53,355 nucleotides of DNA from Gammaproteobacteria bacterium (lineage in GTDB: Bacteria; Pseudomonadota; Gammaproteobacteria; Methylococcales; Methylomonadaceae): the NCBI GenBank assembly GCA_018830325.1, contig JAHJSQ010000119.1, positions 1-53,355 of the forward strand. The letters run 5' to 3'. Positions 36,314 to 43,867 of the stretch are shown piece after piece (within the stretch, counting starts at the first letter, position 1; every line of letters begins with the position of its first letter). A program made the position numbers and the translations under genes. Below the pieces are notes generated by a model. It was given only the letters and a program-made list of their open reading frames with translations. It was not told the origin of the DNA and searched no databases.

Positions 36314-37401
36314 ACGTTGAAGCGAAAATGCATGACATCGCCGTCTTTAACGACATAATCTTTGCCTTCGAGACGCCATTTACCGGCATCCTTTGCGCCC
36401 TGCTCACCTTTGTAAGTAACGAAGTCTTCATAGGAAATAACTTCGGCGCGGATAAAACCTTTTTCAAAATCGGTATGAATGACTCCTGCAGCTTGCGGAG
36501 CCGTGGCGCCGACGTGTATAGTCCAAGCCCTAACTTCTTTGACGCCCGCCGTGAAATACGTCGATAAATTAAGCAGCCGGTAACCAGCACGCACGACTCG
36601 ATTCAAACCCGGCTCGTCCAACCCTAAATCATCAAGAAATTCTTGTTTTTCGTCTTCATCAAGCTGCACGATTTCCGCTTCGATTGCCGCGCATACCGGT
36701 ACGACCATGGCACCTTCTTTGTCGGCGAATGCTTTTACTTTGTCCAATATCGGATTGTTTTCAAAACCGTCGTCTTGAACATTGGCGATGTACATCGTGG
36801 GTTTAACAGTTAACAGACACAAGTCTTTAATCAGGGCCATATCATCATCGGATAAATCCATCGCCCTAACCGGTTCGCCGGTGTTCAAATGTTCGTTAAC
36901 TTTTTCCAATACGGCTTTTCTGGCTAGTTCGTCTTTGTTGCCGGATTTTGACGCCTTGGCTGCCCGCTGCAAGGCCCTTTCGACGGTCGCCATGTCGGCC
37001 AGCGCCAATTCGGTATTGATGACTTCGATATCGGCTATCGGATCGATTTTTCCGGCAACGTGAATGACATTATCGTCTTCGAAACAACGGACGACATGTG
37101 CGATAGCATCGGTTTCGCGAATATTGGCAAGAAATTGATTGCCCAGCCCCTCGCCTTTCGAAGCACCGGCAACCAATCCGGCGATATCGACGAATTCAAT
37201 CGTGGTTGGCAGTACACGTTGAGGCTTGACGATTTCAGCGAGTTTATCCAACCTCGGGTCTGGCACGGCAACAACACCGACATTGGGATCGATAGTACAA
37301 AAAGGGTAGTTTTCGGCGGCGATTTCCGCCTTGGTTAAAGCATTGAATAAAGTTGATTTACCGACATTAGGCAATCCGACGATTCCGCAATATAGCGCCA
37401 T
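36310..37401 (-). CDS. ychF: Redox-regulated ATPase YchF (Obg-like)
   Basis: The 363-residue OLA1/YchF protein hydrolyses ATP rather than GTP and binds ribosomes. P-loop [15 protein letters not shown] (residues 8-22), [21 protein letters not shown] (switch II region) and the altered G4 motif of this family ([10 protein letters not shown], in place of NKxD) are seen. The C-terminal TGS domain contains [20 protein letters not shown] and [16 protein letters not shown]. The start is ATG 37401. It lies upstream of the tRNA-Met promoter. Confidence 0.95.
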   Translation of the reverse strand: MALYCGIVGLPNVGKSTLFNALTKAEIAAENYPFCTIDPNVGVVAVPDPRLDKLAEIVKPQRVLPTTIEFVDIAGLVAGASKGEGLGNQFLANIRETDAIAHVVRCFEDDNVIHVAGKIDPIADIEVINTELALADMATVERALQRAAKASKSGNKDELARKAVLEKVNEHLNTGEPVRAMDLSDDDMALIKDLCLLTVKPTMYIANVQDDGFENNPILDKVKAFADKEGAMVVPVCAAIEAEIVQLDEDEKQEFLDDLGLDEPGLNRVVRAGYRLLNLSTYFTAGVKEVRAWTIHVGATAPQAAGVIHTDFEKGFIRAEVISYEDFVTYKGEQGAKDAGKWRLEGKDYVVKDGDVMHFRFNV

Positions 37402-37568
37402 AGAGGTCTCTGAAGTGTTTAAGCAATTGGGATAGTTGCTTTGATGATAAAAAACTCGTAATTATACAATTCCCGGACGGATTGATGAAACAACATTCGC
37501 CGGATATTTAAGCGGTAAGCCTTAAAGCAGGAGCGAACCAAAAAAAATGCCGCATAAAAACCGATTTC

Positions 37569-37994
37569 CTACTCTTCTGTTGAAACGGTTATTTTTAGAT
37601 ATACGGTTAGTCTTCGAAAATCGATTTCGTCCATGACATCGTTAAAAATGACCTGGTAATGGTTTTTACCTTGCAATTCATAATGAAAAAAAATCGCAAG
37701 CGGCGTCAAGACCGTTGATCCGAGAATCCGAATTTGAGCGAAGCTATCCCCTGTGAAAAGCTGCCAGCCGTAATCTTCGGAATATCTAAGCAAGCGTTCG
37801 GTATCGCCAATAAAATAGCGGCGTCGAGAGACAATGCCGCTAAAGATAACAACCGCAATCAACAGCCATTGAACATAAGGCTCGATAGCACTGAGCGCAA
37901 TCGCAAGCAAAGACATCAAGTGCATGAGCAATAGAATTTTTTTCTCTCGTTTCGACATTCCGATTTGCAGCGTTACCAACTCTAAATGTTTCAT
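37569..37994 (-). CDS. YgfX-like membrane protein
   Basis: The 141-residue protein has two adjacent membrane helices (about residues 21-38 and 42-58, LLLMHLMSLLAIALS and WLLIAVVIFSGIVS), a soluble C-terminal beta-rich part and an initial basic segment (GMSKREKK). Size, topology and position beside ygfZ suggest YgfX (CptA), the membrane protein linked in E. coli to SdhE and cytoskeletal proteins. Sequence identity cannot be judged by eye, so this is context-based inference. No sdhE is visible. Confidence 0.6.
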   Translation of the reverse strand: MKHLELVTLQIGMSKREKKILLLMHLMSLLAIALSAIEPYVQWLLIAVVIFSGIVSRRRYFIGDTERLLRYSEDYGWQLFTGDSFAQIRILGSTVLTPLAIFFHYELQGKNHYQVIFNDVMDEIDFRRLTVYLKITVSTEE

Positions 37995-38040
37995 ACAATA
38001 ACGATGGTTTGATATTTTTCAAGCATTAAACAGACAGAAG

Positions 38041-38203
38041 TATACTTCGTGCGGTCATGTTTGCGGCTTTTATGGCAATGCTATTTTGTTCGGTAGCAAG
38101 GCACGAAAACAGGCGCATAGCAAGCTATGTAACTGTTTTCGTAACGCCGCTATCGGACAAAAGAGCGCGTCAGAAAATCGCAAATGTGACCGCGCGAAGT
38201 ATA
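38041..38203. repeat. Family II inverted-repeat element, copy 2
   Basis: TATACTTCGTGCGGTCATGT... (38041-38065) and its near complement (38179-38203) differ at about 3 of 25 positions. It sits in the divergent gap between the ygfX-like gene and ygfZ and includes 38154-38176, identical to 35999-36021. It has no coding capacity and may affect transcription of either neighbour. Confidence 0.75.
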
Positions 38204-38239
38204 TAATCGGAAACTTTCAATTAACTCTAGCGATAATTC

Positions 38240-39229
38240 ATGAATCAAGCTTGGAAATCCTTTCTTATTGAACAGCAGACTCGAATTAATACCGAGACTG
38301 CCAACATAGAAAAAATCGACGATTTAGACAAACAAACCGGGCAGGTTTGTCCGGTTATCGATCTAGCCGTGTTAAAAGTCACCGGCACCGATGCAGGCCG
38401 ATTTCTTCAAGGCCAAGTAACTTGCAATATCGACGAACTCACCGAACAAAAGTGCAGTTTCGGAGCCTTTTGCAATGTTAAAGGGCGCGTTATCGCCAAT
38501 TTTCTTGTATTCAAGTCGAACGACGGCTTCCTTCTAATCTTGCCTTCCGAATTACTCGATAGCATCATCGAAAAACTACGAAAATATATTTTACGGGCCG
38601 ATGTGCAGCTGATCGATAGCCGAGACGAGTATTGCCTAGTTGGGATTAACAAAAGCTCGTCAAACTCTTTTTCGCCCGTTCCGGAGCATGAACTTCACAT
38701 GCTTGCCGAGCCCTTCCGCTTGATAAAACTGCCTTCATCGAAATCACGTTATATAGCCGTTGAATCGGCGGAACAAGCCATCGAACTATGGTCCTCGCTT
38801 ACCCAAGAACAAGGCTACCATGCAAGCAACCCTGAGCAATGGCGGCTATTCGATATCGAAGACAGAATACCGTGGGTCGATAAGGAAACTAGCGAAGAAT
38901 TTATTCCGCAAATGCTGAATCTCGATCAATTAGGCGGCATCAGTTTTAACAAGGGTTGTTATACCGGGCAAGAAATCGTAGCGCGCACACATTATCTTGG
39001 AAAAACGAAAAGAATGCTGTTCTTAGCCGAATCCGCTGCCGCGGAAGTGCCGCCTCCGAAAACGGCTATTCTCGACGGCAGCGGTCAAACGATAGGAAAA
39101 ATCCTGCGCGCTCAAAAGGAACGAAATACCATTAAGCTGCTTGCGGTTCTTCCGAATTGCGAACTCGATAGCGAAAACTTAATGCTTGATACAACGACTA
39201 AGGACAAAATCAGGCTAATAACGCTATAA
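38240..39229 (+). CDS. ygfZ: Folate-binding protein YgfZ
   Basis: YgfZ binds tetrahydrofolate and supports some Fe-S enzymes such as MiaB. The 329-residue protein has the family signature FNKGCYTGQEIVARTHY with the conserved Cys (about residue 239), preceded by FLQGQVTCNIDELT and CNVKGRVIANFLVFK. The length is normal. The start is ATG 38240. It is divergent from the ygfX-like gene, with a family II element in between. Confidence 0.93.
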   Translation: MNQAWKSFLIEQQTRINTETANIEKIDDLDKQTGQVCPVIDLAVLKVTGTDAGRFLQGQVTCNIDELTEQKCSFGAFCNVKGRVIANFLVFKSNDGFLLILPSELLDSIIEKLRKYILRADVQLIDSRDEYCLVGINKSSSNSFSPVPEHELHMLAEPFRLIKLPSSKSRYIAVESAEQAIELWSSLTQEQGYHASNPEQWRLFDIEDRIPWVDKETSEEFIPQMLNLDQLGGISFNKGCYTGQEIVARTHYLGKTKRMLFLAESAAAEVPPPKTAILDGSGQTIGKILRAQKERNTIKLLAVLPNCELDSENLMLDTTTKDKIRLITL

Positions 39230-39351
39230 TTCTATGGAATTGGTGCTGAGCGATCGCGTCCATGCTTGACGTTGGATGTCGAAATTTACCGATTTTCATG
39301 TCGGATAAAATGACTGGGTTATGGATTTTAAGTAAATAGCTGGCGCTTTAT

Positions 39352-39379
39352 CCTAAAAAGAGCAGTTGAGAGCCTCAAA
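39352..39379. repeat. 28-bp direct repeat copy 1
   Basis: The stretch CCTAAAAAGAGCAGTTGAGA plus GCCTCAAA is repeated exactly at 42175-42202. It lies 120 bp after ygfZ, next to the left side of the family I element copy D. It may be a fragment of another element, since no protein is present. Confidence 0.6.
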
Positions 39380-39396
39380 ATTTTAATGCAAGGTAA

Positions 39397-39665
39397 GCAG
39401 GTTCGGTAACTCGATTGGCAGGTGTCGGTGGCAGGGCAGATTTTTGTTCCTGCAAAATCTGCATTCATGCCATCCATGGCAATCAGTCGCCGCCGTGAAA
39501 CCTACACGGACGTATTCACCCAGCACCTAAATTCCATAGCCCATTGGCTATGGTTAACTATCTTAGATAATTTAGGTGCTGGGTTCACGGAGTCCTGTAA
39601 AGCGAGCTACCGAACCCGCTACAAAACTCATAGCTCCAGGAAGTTATTTTTCACGAAATCCTTAG
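39397..39665. repeat. Family I element copy D, lacking the left outer arm
   Basis: Inner arms GTTCGGTAACTCGATTGGC (39401-) and ...AGCGAGCTACCGAACC face each other. The right outer arm ends in GAAATCCTTAG (39665), but the left outer arm is missing. The same 15-bp perfect hairpin as in copy C (39519-39533 with 39569-39583) and the GCAGATTTTTG / CAAAATCTGC stretch lie inside. The interior is strongly similar to copy C. The 39230-39767 gap holds nothing else clear. Confidence 0.7.
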
Positions 39666-39767
39666 CTAAAAATGTTTTTTTCGAAAACTTAGGCTTGACG
39701 GCTGCTTTCCTACTTGGACAGCTATTTGAATTTAAACTGTAAATCTTTGATGGGAACTTGAACTCGA

Positions 39768-40610
39768 ATGCAATTTAAATCAGTCCAGGCTTTTCTTGAC
39801 CATGTTCAAAAAGAACTGGATGCCAATCGCCTGATATTGCCAACTCTCCCTGACATTGCGTTAAAGGTTCGCGACGCAGTAGCTAAAGGCGAAGCAACGG
39901 CACAGCAATTAGCAGACATGATTGTCACCGACGCAGCCTTGTCTACGCGCTTGATTCAAGTCTCTAACAGCCCTTTATATCGCGGAGTCAACGAGATCAA
40001 GAGCATTCAAATGGCGGTCACGCGTCTAGGGCTTAAAACCATTAGCTCATTGATAAGCAGCCTGGTAATGCAACAAATGTTCAGCCCGACTTCAACAGTG
40101 CTTGAGCATTACTTCAGACAGTCCTGGGAACAAAGTGTCAATGTCTCGGCCATCAGTAGAGCATTGGCAACATGCACCCGGCATCTAAATCCCGATGAAG
40201 CCATGCTAGCAGGGCTCATTCACCAAATTGGCAAATTGCCAATTTTGATGCTGGTAGAAGATATTCCGGAATTCAGAGATAGCCCTTCACGTCTTGAAAA
40301 ATTGCTGGAAAAAGCCCATCCGGCCGTTGGAAAAATCATTATGGATACATGGACCTTTCCCGATGAGTTAAAAGCCGTTCCGTATCAATACGTTAACTTT
40401 GGCTATGACTCGGGTGAAAAAGCCGATTATGTTGATCTTGTACAAGTGGCTTTTTTACAAAGCATAGCCGGGACCGATCATCCTGCAACACGGGTTGACT
40501 GGTCTACCGTGCCGGCATTTGCCAAGCTGGGTCTGTCTTCCGATGCTGAAATTCTGGAAATAGAAGGATTATCCGAAGAAATAGAAATTGCACAGTCTAT
40601 GTTCTCCTGA
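39768..40610 (+). CDS. Stand-alone HDOD domain protein
   Basis: The 280-residue protein is related to the triplet but lacks their cNMP-like domain: LPTLPDIALKVRDAVAKGEA, DMIVTDAALSTRLIQVSNSP, AVTRLGLKTISSLISSLVM and GLIHQIGKLPIL. The HD pair is changed to His-Gln. It is about the length of the single-domain HDOD protein at 15115. It is located after the family I element copy D. Function is unknown. Confidence 0.82.
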   Translation: MQFKSVQAFLDHVQKELDANRLILPTLPDIALKVRDAVAKGEATAQQLADMIVTDAALSTRLIQVSNSPLYRGVNEIKSIQMAVTRLGLKTISSLISSLVMQQMFSPTSTVLEHYFRQSWEQSVNVSAISRALATCTRHLNPDEAMLAGLIHQIGKLPILMLVEDIPEFRDSPSRLEKLLEKAHPAVGKIIMDTWTFPDELKAVPYQYVNFGYDSGEKADYVDLVQVAFLQSIAGTDHPATRVDWSTVPAFAKLGLSSDAEILEIEGLSEEIEIAQSMFS

Positions 40611-40705
40611 TGTTCGCTCCCGAATCGCTCTACTACAGGCCCTCCCTAGCGTAATGCAAAATCCGCATTCACCGATATCCTCTCAAAAAAATACAGATCA
40701 CACCA

Positions 40706-41677
40706 ATGATTGATATTGAAGCCGCACTCAGGTTCAGACGCATCGGAACCATTACCATTTTCGCTGTTTACTTCTTGATCCTGGTCGGCGGCATCGTTCG
40801 CGCATCCGGAGCCGGAATGGGTTGCCCTGATTGGCCGACCTGCTTCGACAAATTGATTCCGCCAACCGACGTTTCTCAGCTTCCGCCGGATTACAAAACA
40901 ATCTATGCCGAACGCGGTTATCAAAACACCGATTTCAATCCGGTCAAAACTTGGACCGAGTATCTAAATCGCTTAACCGGCGCCAGCATTGGAATTCTGA
41001 TTTTACTGACCGCCTGGTCGTCCCGTATTTATCTCAAGTCGGACAAGACGGTATTTTATCTTTGCTTGGCGGTGGTTTTTATCGTCGGCTTTCAAGCTTG
41101 GCTAGGTTCCGTGGTTGTCGCCAGCAATCTAAAGCCGCTGATGATAACCTTGCATATGCTATTGGCTTTGTTCATTGTTGCCTTGTTAATTTACGTCATA
41201 GCAAGATCGCAGCGGGAGTTTTTTCAAAGCCTTGATACACAGTCGTTGCCCCGTGTTTTTAAGGGCGTGTTGACCGCTGCATTGGCCATGACCTTGATTC
41301 AAGTCGCGATGGGCACGCAAGTTCGAGAAGCCGTCGATCTAATTGCTAACGAACATGCCTATATCGACCGTCAATATTGGCGCGATGACCTACCCATCAT
41401 TTTTTATGTGCACCGCTCGTTTTCGTCGATTATCTTGTTCACAAACCTATGGTTGGCCTGGAAACTGTATCGCTCGCCTGCTCAAAATAGATTATTACAT
41501 ACCCTCGGCATAGCCTTGACCGCCATGGTCGTCACCGCAATTCTTGCCGGTGTCAGCCTCGACAGGCTCGGTTTCCCCGCAGCCGCGCAACCGATTCATT
41601 TATTGATGGCCAATCTAATTTTCGGTACGCAGTTTTTTATTTATATCTGCTTGATCTATTCCAGGCAGAAAGGTTAA
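40706..41677 (+). CDS. ctaA: Heme A synthase (COX15/CtaA)
   Basis: A polytopic protein of 323 residues that oxidises heme O to heme A for terminal oxidases. The first helix leads into VGGIVRASGAGMGCPDWPTC, the CtaA signature. TEYLNRLTGASIGI, LMITLHMLLALFI and IFYVHRSFSSII carry candidate heme-ligating His residues. About eight membrane helices can be traced. No heme O synthase or oxidase subunit is in the window. It is convergent with the deaminase gene. Confidence 0.9.
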   Translation: MIDIEAALRFRRIGTITIFAVYFLILVGGIVRASGAGMGCPDWPTCFDKLIPPTDVSQLPPDYKTIYAERGYQNTDFNPVKTWTEYLNRLTGASIGILILLTAWSSRIYLKSDKTVFYLCLAVVFIVGFQAWLGSVVVASNLKPLMITLHMLLALFIVALLIYVIARSQREFFQSLDTQSLPRVFKGVLTAALAMTLIQVAMGTQVREAVDLIANEHAYIDRQYWRDDLPIIFYVHRSFSSIILFTNLWLAWKLYRSPAQNRLLHTLGIALTAMVVTAILAGVSLDRLGFPAAAQPIHLLMANLIFGTQFFIYICLIYSRQKG

Positions 41678-41693
41678 GCCGCCGGATTTAGGA

Positions 41694-42146
41694 TTAAGCA
41701 CCAACGTATTCGCCGATATCTTCAAACCAGATATGCGGCGATTGCTCGATAAAACGGCGCATTAGCTCAATACAATCGGCATCGTGCAACTCGATGACAT
41801 TGACTCCTGCCTCCCTGAGCCAATCCAAATGCCCTGAAAAATTGACCGATTCGCCGACAACAACGGTGCCGATATTAAACTGTCGAATCAATCCGGAGCA
41901 ATACCAACAAGGAGCTAAGGTCGTCACGAGAATTTTATCGCGGTAGTTCGTTTGCCGCCCCGCTTTACGAAATGCGTCGGTTTCGCCATGTATCGATGGG
42001 TCGCCGTCTTGAACTCGCCGATTACGCCCCCGTCCAAGCACACGGCCTTCGCAATCGAATAATGCCGCACCAACCGGAACGCCGCCTTCATCAAATCCCG
42101 CACGGGCTTCTTCCAAAGCCACGGATAACATATCCAAATAATTCAT
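41694..42146 (-). CDS. Cytidine/cytosine deaminase-like protein
   Basis: The 150-residue zinc deaminase has the catalytic HGETDAFRKAG (zinc His and catalytic Glu) and TTLAPCWYCSGLI (two zinc Cys) motifs. The C-terminus with FIEQSPHIWFEDIG resembles the yeast-type cytosine deaminase family more than CodA. It could act on cytosine, guanine or another nucleobase. ATG 42146 with AGGAG 6 bp upstream is chosen over TTG 42152. It is a single gene on the minus strand. Confidence 0.87.
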   Translation of the reverse strand: MNYLDMLSVALEEARAGFDEGGVPVGAALFDCEGRVLGRGRNRRVQDGDPSIHGETDAFRKAGRQTNYRDKILVTTLAPCWYCSGLIRQFNIGTVVVGESVNFSGHLDWLREAGVNVIELHDADCIELMRRFIEQSPHIWFEDIGEYVGA

Positions 42147-42174
42147 CAGCAACTCCTAGTGAATGGTGTTTTAA

Positions 42175-42276
42175 CCTAAAAAGAGCAGTTGAGAGCCTCA
42201 AACTACCGTTCGCCCTGAGCCCTTCGGCTACGCTCAGGAGAGCCCTGTCGAAGGGTGAAGGATAGTTTGGAGGACC
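42175..42276. repeat. 28-bp direct repeat copy 2 and REP-like hairpin
   Basis: Bases 42175-42202 repeat 39352-39379 exactly. They overlap an inverted pair CCTCAAACTA (42196-) and ATAGTTTGGAGG (ending about 42274), which encloses a GTTCGCCCTGAGCCC...CCTGTCGAAGGGTGAA hairpin of the common REP-like type. It is located just upstream of the deaminase start, on the opposite side from ctaA. Confidence 0.6.
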
Positions 42277-42694
42277 GTAAGGATTCCTTCGTAAATGAGT
42301 AACATCCTAATCAGGTATGCTTCATTTTAATAGAATGCAGACCGATATTTTACACACTCTAAAGGAAGGGAACGGCCAAAAGAAGACTTTGACACTTTGA
42401 TCCCGAGTGACGGCAACGGACTATGTAGCGACCTTTAAATTTTTCTCTGCTTTACTCCTAAACGCTATTTACATGGTGTCACCGTATAGCAGTAGCCAAA
42501 TTTTAGCCCGTTAAGTCTATTGCCGATGGCTTATTTTCCAGTCAAGCATCTTGCGTATGGATGCTGTACGGATTCCCCCTGAACGGCTTTGGCTCCTTTA
42601 ATCTACTAGTCAAGCCCACAGAATCCGGAAAAAATCGTATGCTAAGCATAGCGTGTCCGATCCAGACAGACGACTGTCCGTTGTTCCGAGGCGT
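42277..42694. other. Gene-free stretch before the metal-resistance block
   Basis: No gene, strong hairpin or clear repeat was found in these about 400 bases. It marks the junction between the ordinary chromosomal genes and the metal-resistance block, and may hold degraded mobile DNA. Confidence 0.4.
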
Positions 42695-43645
42695 CTATCG
42701 AAAGAGCTTGCGTGGTATCCACCACAGATAGAACACCATTCCGAAGAGTTCGACCAGAGACTGTAAGACAATTACCACTGCCGCCACTTCCCAGCCATCC
42801 GGCAAAGAAAACGCAAAAGGAAGGACGACAAACGAATTGCGGGTGCCCAGGCTGAATGCCAGTGTTCGCCCTTGATCGGTCGGCAGCGCCATCAATCTCG
42901 CCAGCCCTTTGGCGATCAGAGCGGCCAACACCAGAAATGCCACGAACAACGGTACGACGACTGGGAAAAGACTCAGTGCATTCCGCACCGCACTGATTTG
43001 CGCTCCGGCGATCAGGAAGACGACTAGAGCCAATAGTGGCACCGGCCACCAGGCCAACCGATCACGCAGCTTTTCCCGTGTCGGTTGAGCCTCAAACCAA
43101 CGCTCCGACACGGCTGCTGCGATCATCGGCACGATGACAACGAGCAGCGCGGGCCATATTTCGGTGAAGCTAAGGGGTGCGGCCAGTTTGGTGTCGAGCA
43201 TGAGCCATAGGCAGACTGGCAGAAGCAGGAGTTCCAACAGCAGGTTAAGTGGCGTCACTGCGATGGCTCGAGGCACGTTCCCAGCGCCCAGTTGACTGAA
43301 GGTAATGAACCAGTCGGTGCAGGGCACCAACAATACCAACAGTACGCCAAGACGCACAACCGGGTCGACAGGTAGCCATTGCAGGAGTGTCCAACTCAGC
43401 AGAGGCAAGGCAATGAAATTGCCGGCTAGTATCGCGGCAACAAATCGCCGATCGCGAAAAGCTTCACGCAGATGGAGCAACGGCACTTGTACAAAGGTTG
43501 TATATAATAGAAGCACCAACGCCGGCCATAGCAGTTTTTCAAAGAGGTGGGTAATGTCGGGCCAAGTGCTGCCCACCAGCAAGCCGCCGATGATGGTTGA
43601 CAGATAAATCCAAACCTGTCGACGTTCGAGGGTTAGACGATCCAA
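42695..43645 (-). CDS. Arsenite-type efflux transporter (ACR3/BASS-like)
   Basis: The 316-residue polytopic protein has about ten membrane segments and the arsenic-resistance signature LVPCTDWFITFSQLGAGNVP. The rest (LWPALVLLLYTTFVQVPLL, AVTPLNLLLELLLLPV, LAFSLGTRNSFVVLPFAFSL) matches bile acid/arsenite family proteins. It looks higher in GC than its neighbours. The start codon is a TTG with no clear ribosome-binding site, and an alternative frame upstream reads NQLERILG, so the true N-terminus or a frameshift is unresolved. No ars regulator or arsenate reductase is visible. Confidence 0.8.
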   Translation of the reverse strand: MDRLTLERRQVWIYLSTIIGGLLVGSTWPDITHLFEKLLWPALVLLLYTTFVQVPLLHLREAFRDRRFVAAILAGNFIALPLLSWTLLQWLPVDPVVRLGVLLVLLVPCTDWFITFSQLGAGNVPRAIAVTPLNLLLELLLLPVCLWLMLDTKLAAPLSFTEIWPALLVVIVPMIAAAVSERWFEAQPTREKLRDRLAWWPVPLLALVVFLIAGAQISAVRNALSLFPVVVPLFVAFLVLAALIAKGLARLMALPTDQGRTLAFSLGTRNSFVVLPFAFSLPDGWEVAAVVIVLQSLVELFGMVFYLWWIPRKLFR

Positions 43646-43839
43646 GGATGCGCTCCAGTTGGTTAGTGATATCGAGCATCGAGGGCCGATACGCCTGAAC
43701 TGTCATTTTAAGGCATACCCCAACTTGACAAAATAGAATATAGTGCGGAATCCGGTGAACAGATTTTTTGAAGATCACTTGACCGACTATTTTATGTCAG
43801 CCATTTGAAATTTGGCATAGACCGAACTGTTGTTCTGAG

Positions 43840-43867
43840 AAAAATAACGGTTTCTCAATTAAGAAAC
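43840..43867 (-). terminator. Weak hairpin at the P1B ATPase stop
   Basis: GTTTCT (43850-43855) and AGAAAC (43862-43867) form a 6-bp stem that overlaps the stop codon region, followed by a TTATTTTT run on the minus strand. It may be a weak terminator between the P-type ATPase and the arsenite-type gene. Confidence 0.35.

Noticed and set aside
42642-43049. 135-codon open frame in the arsenite-type gene
   Set aside because: It overlaps the transporter in another frame of GC-rich sequence.
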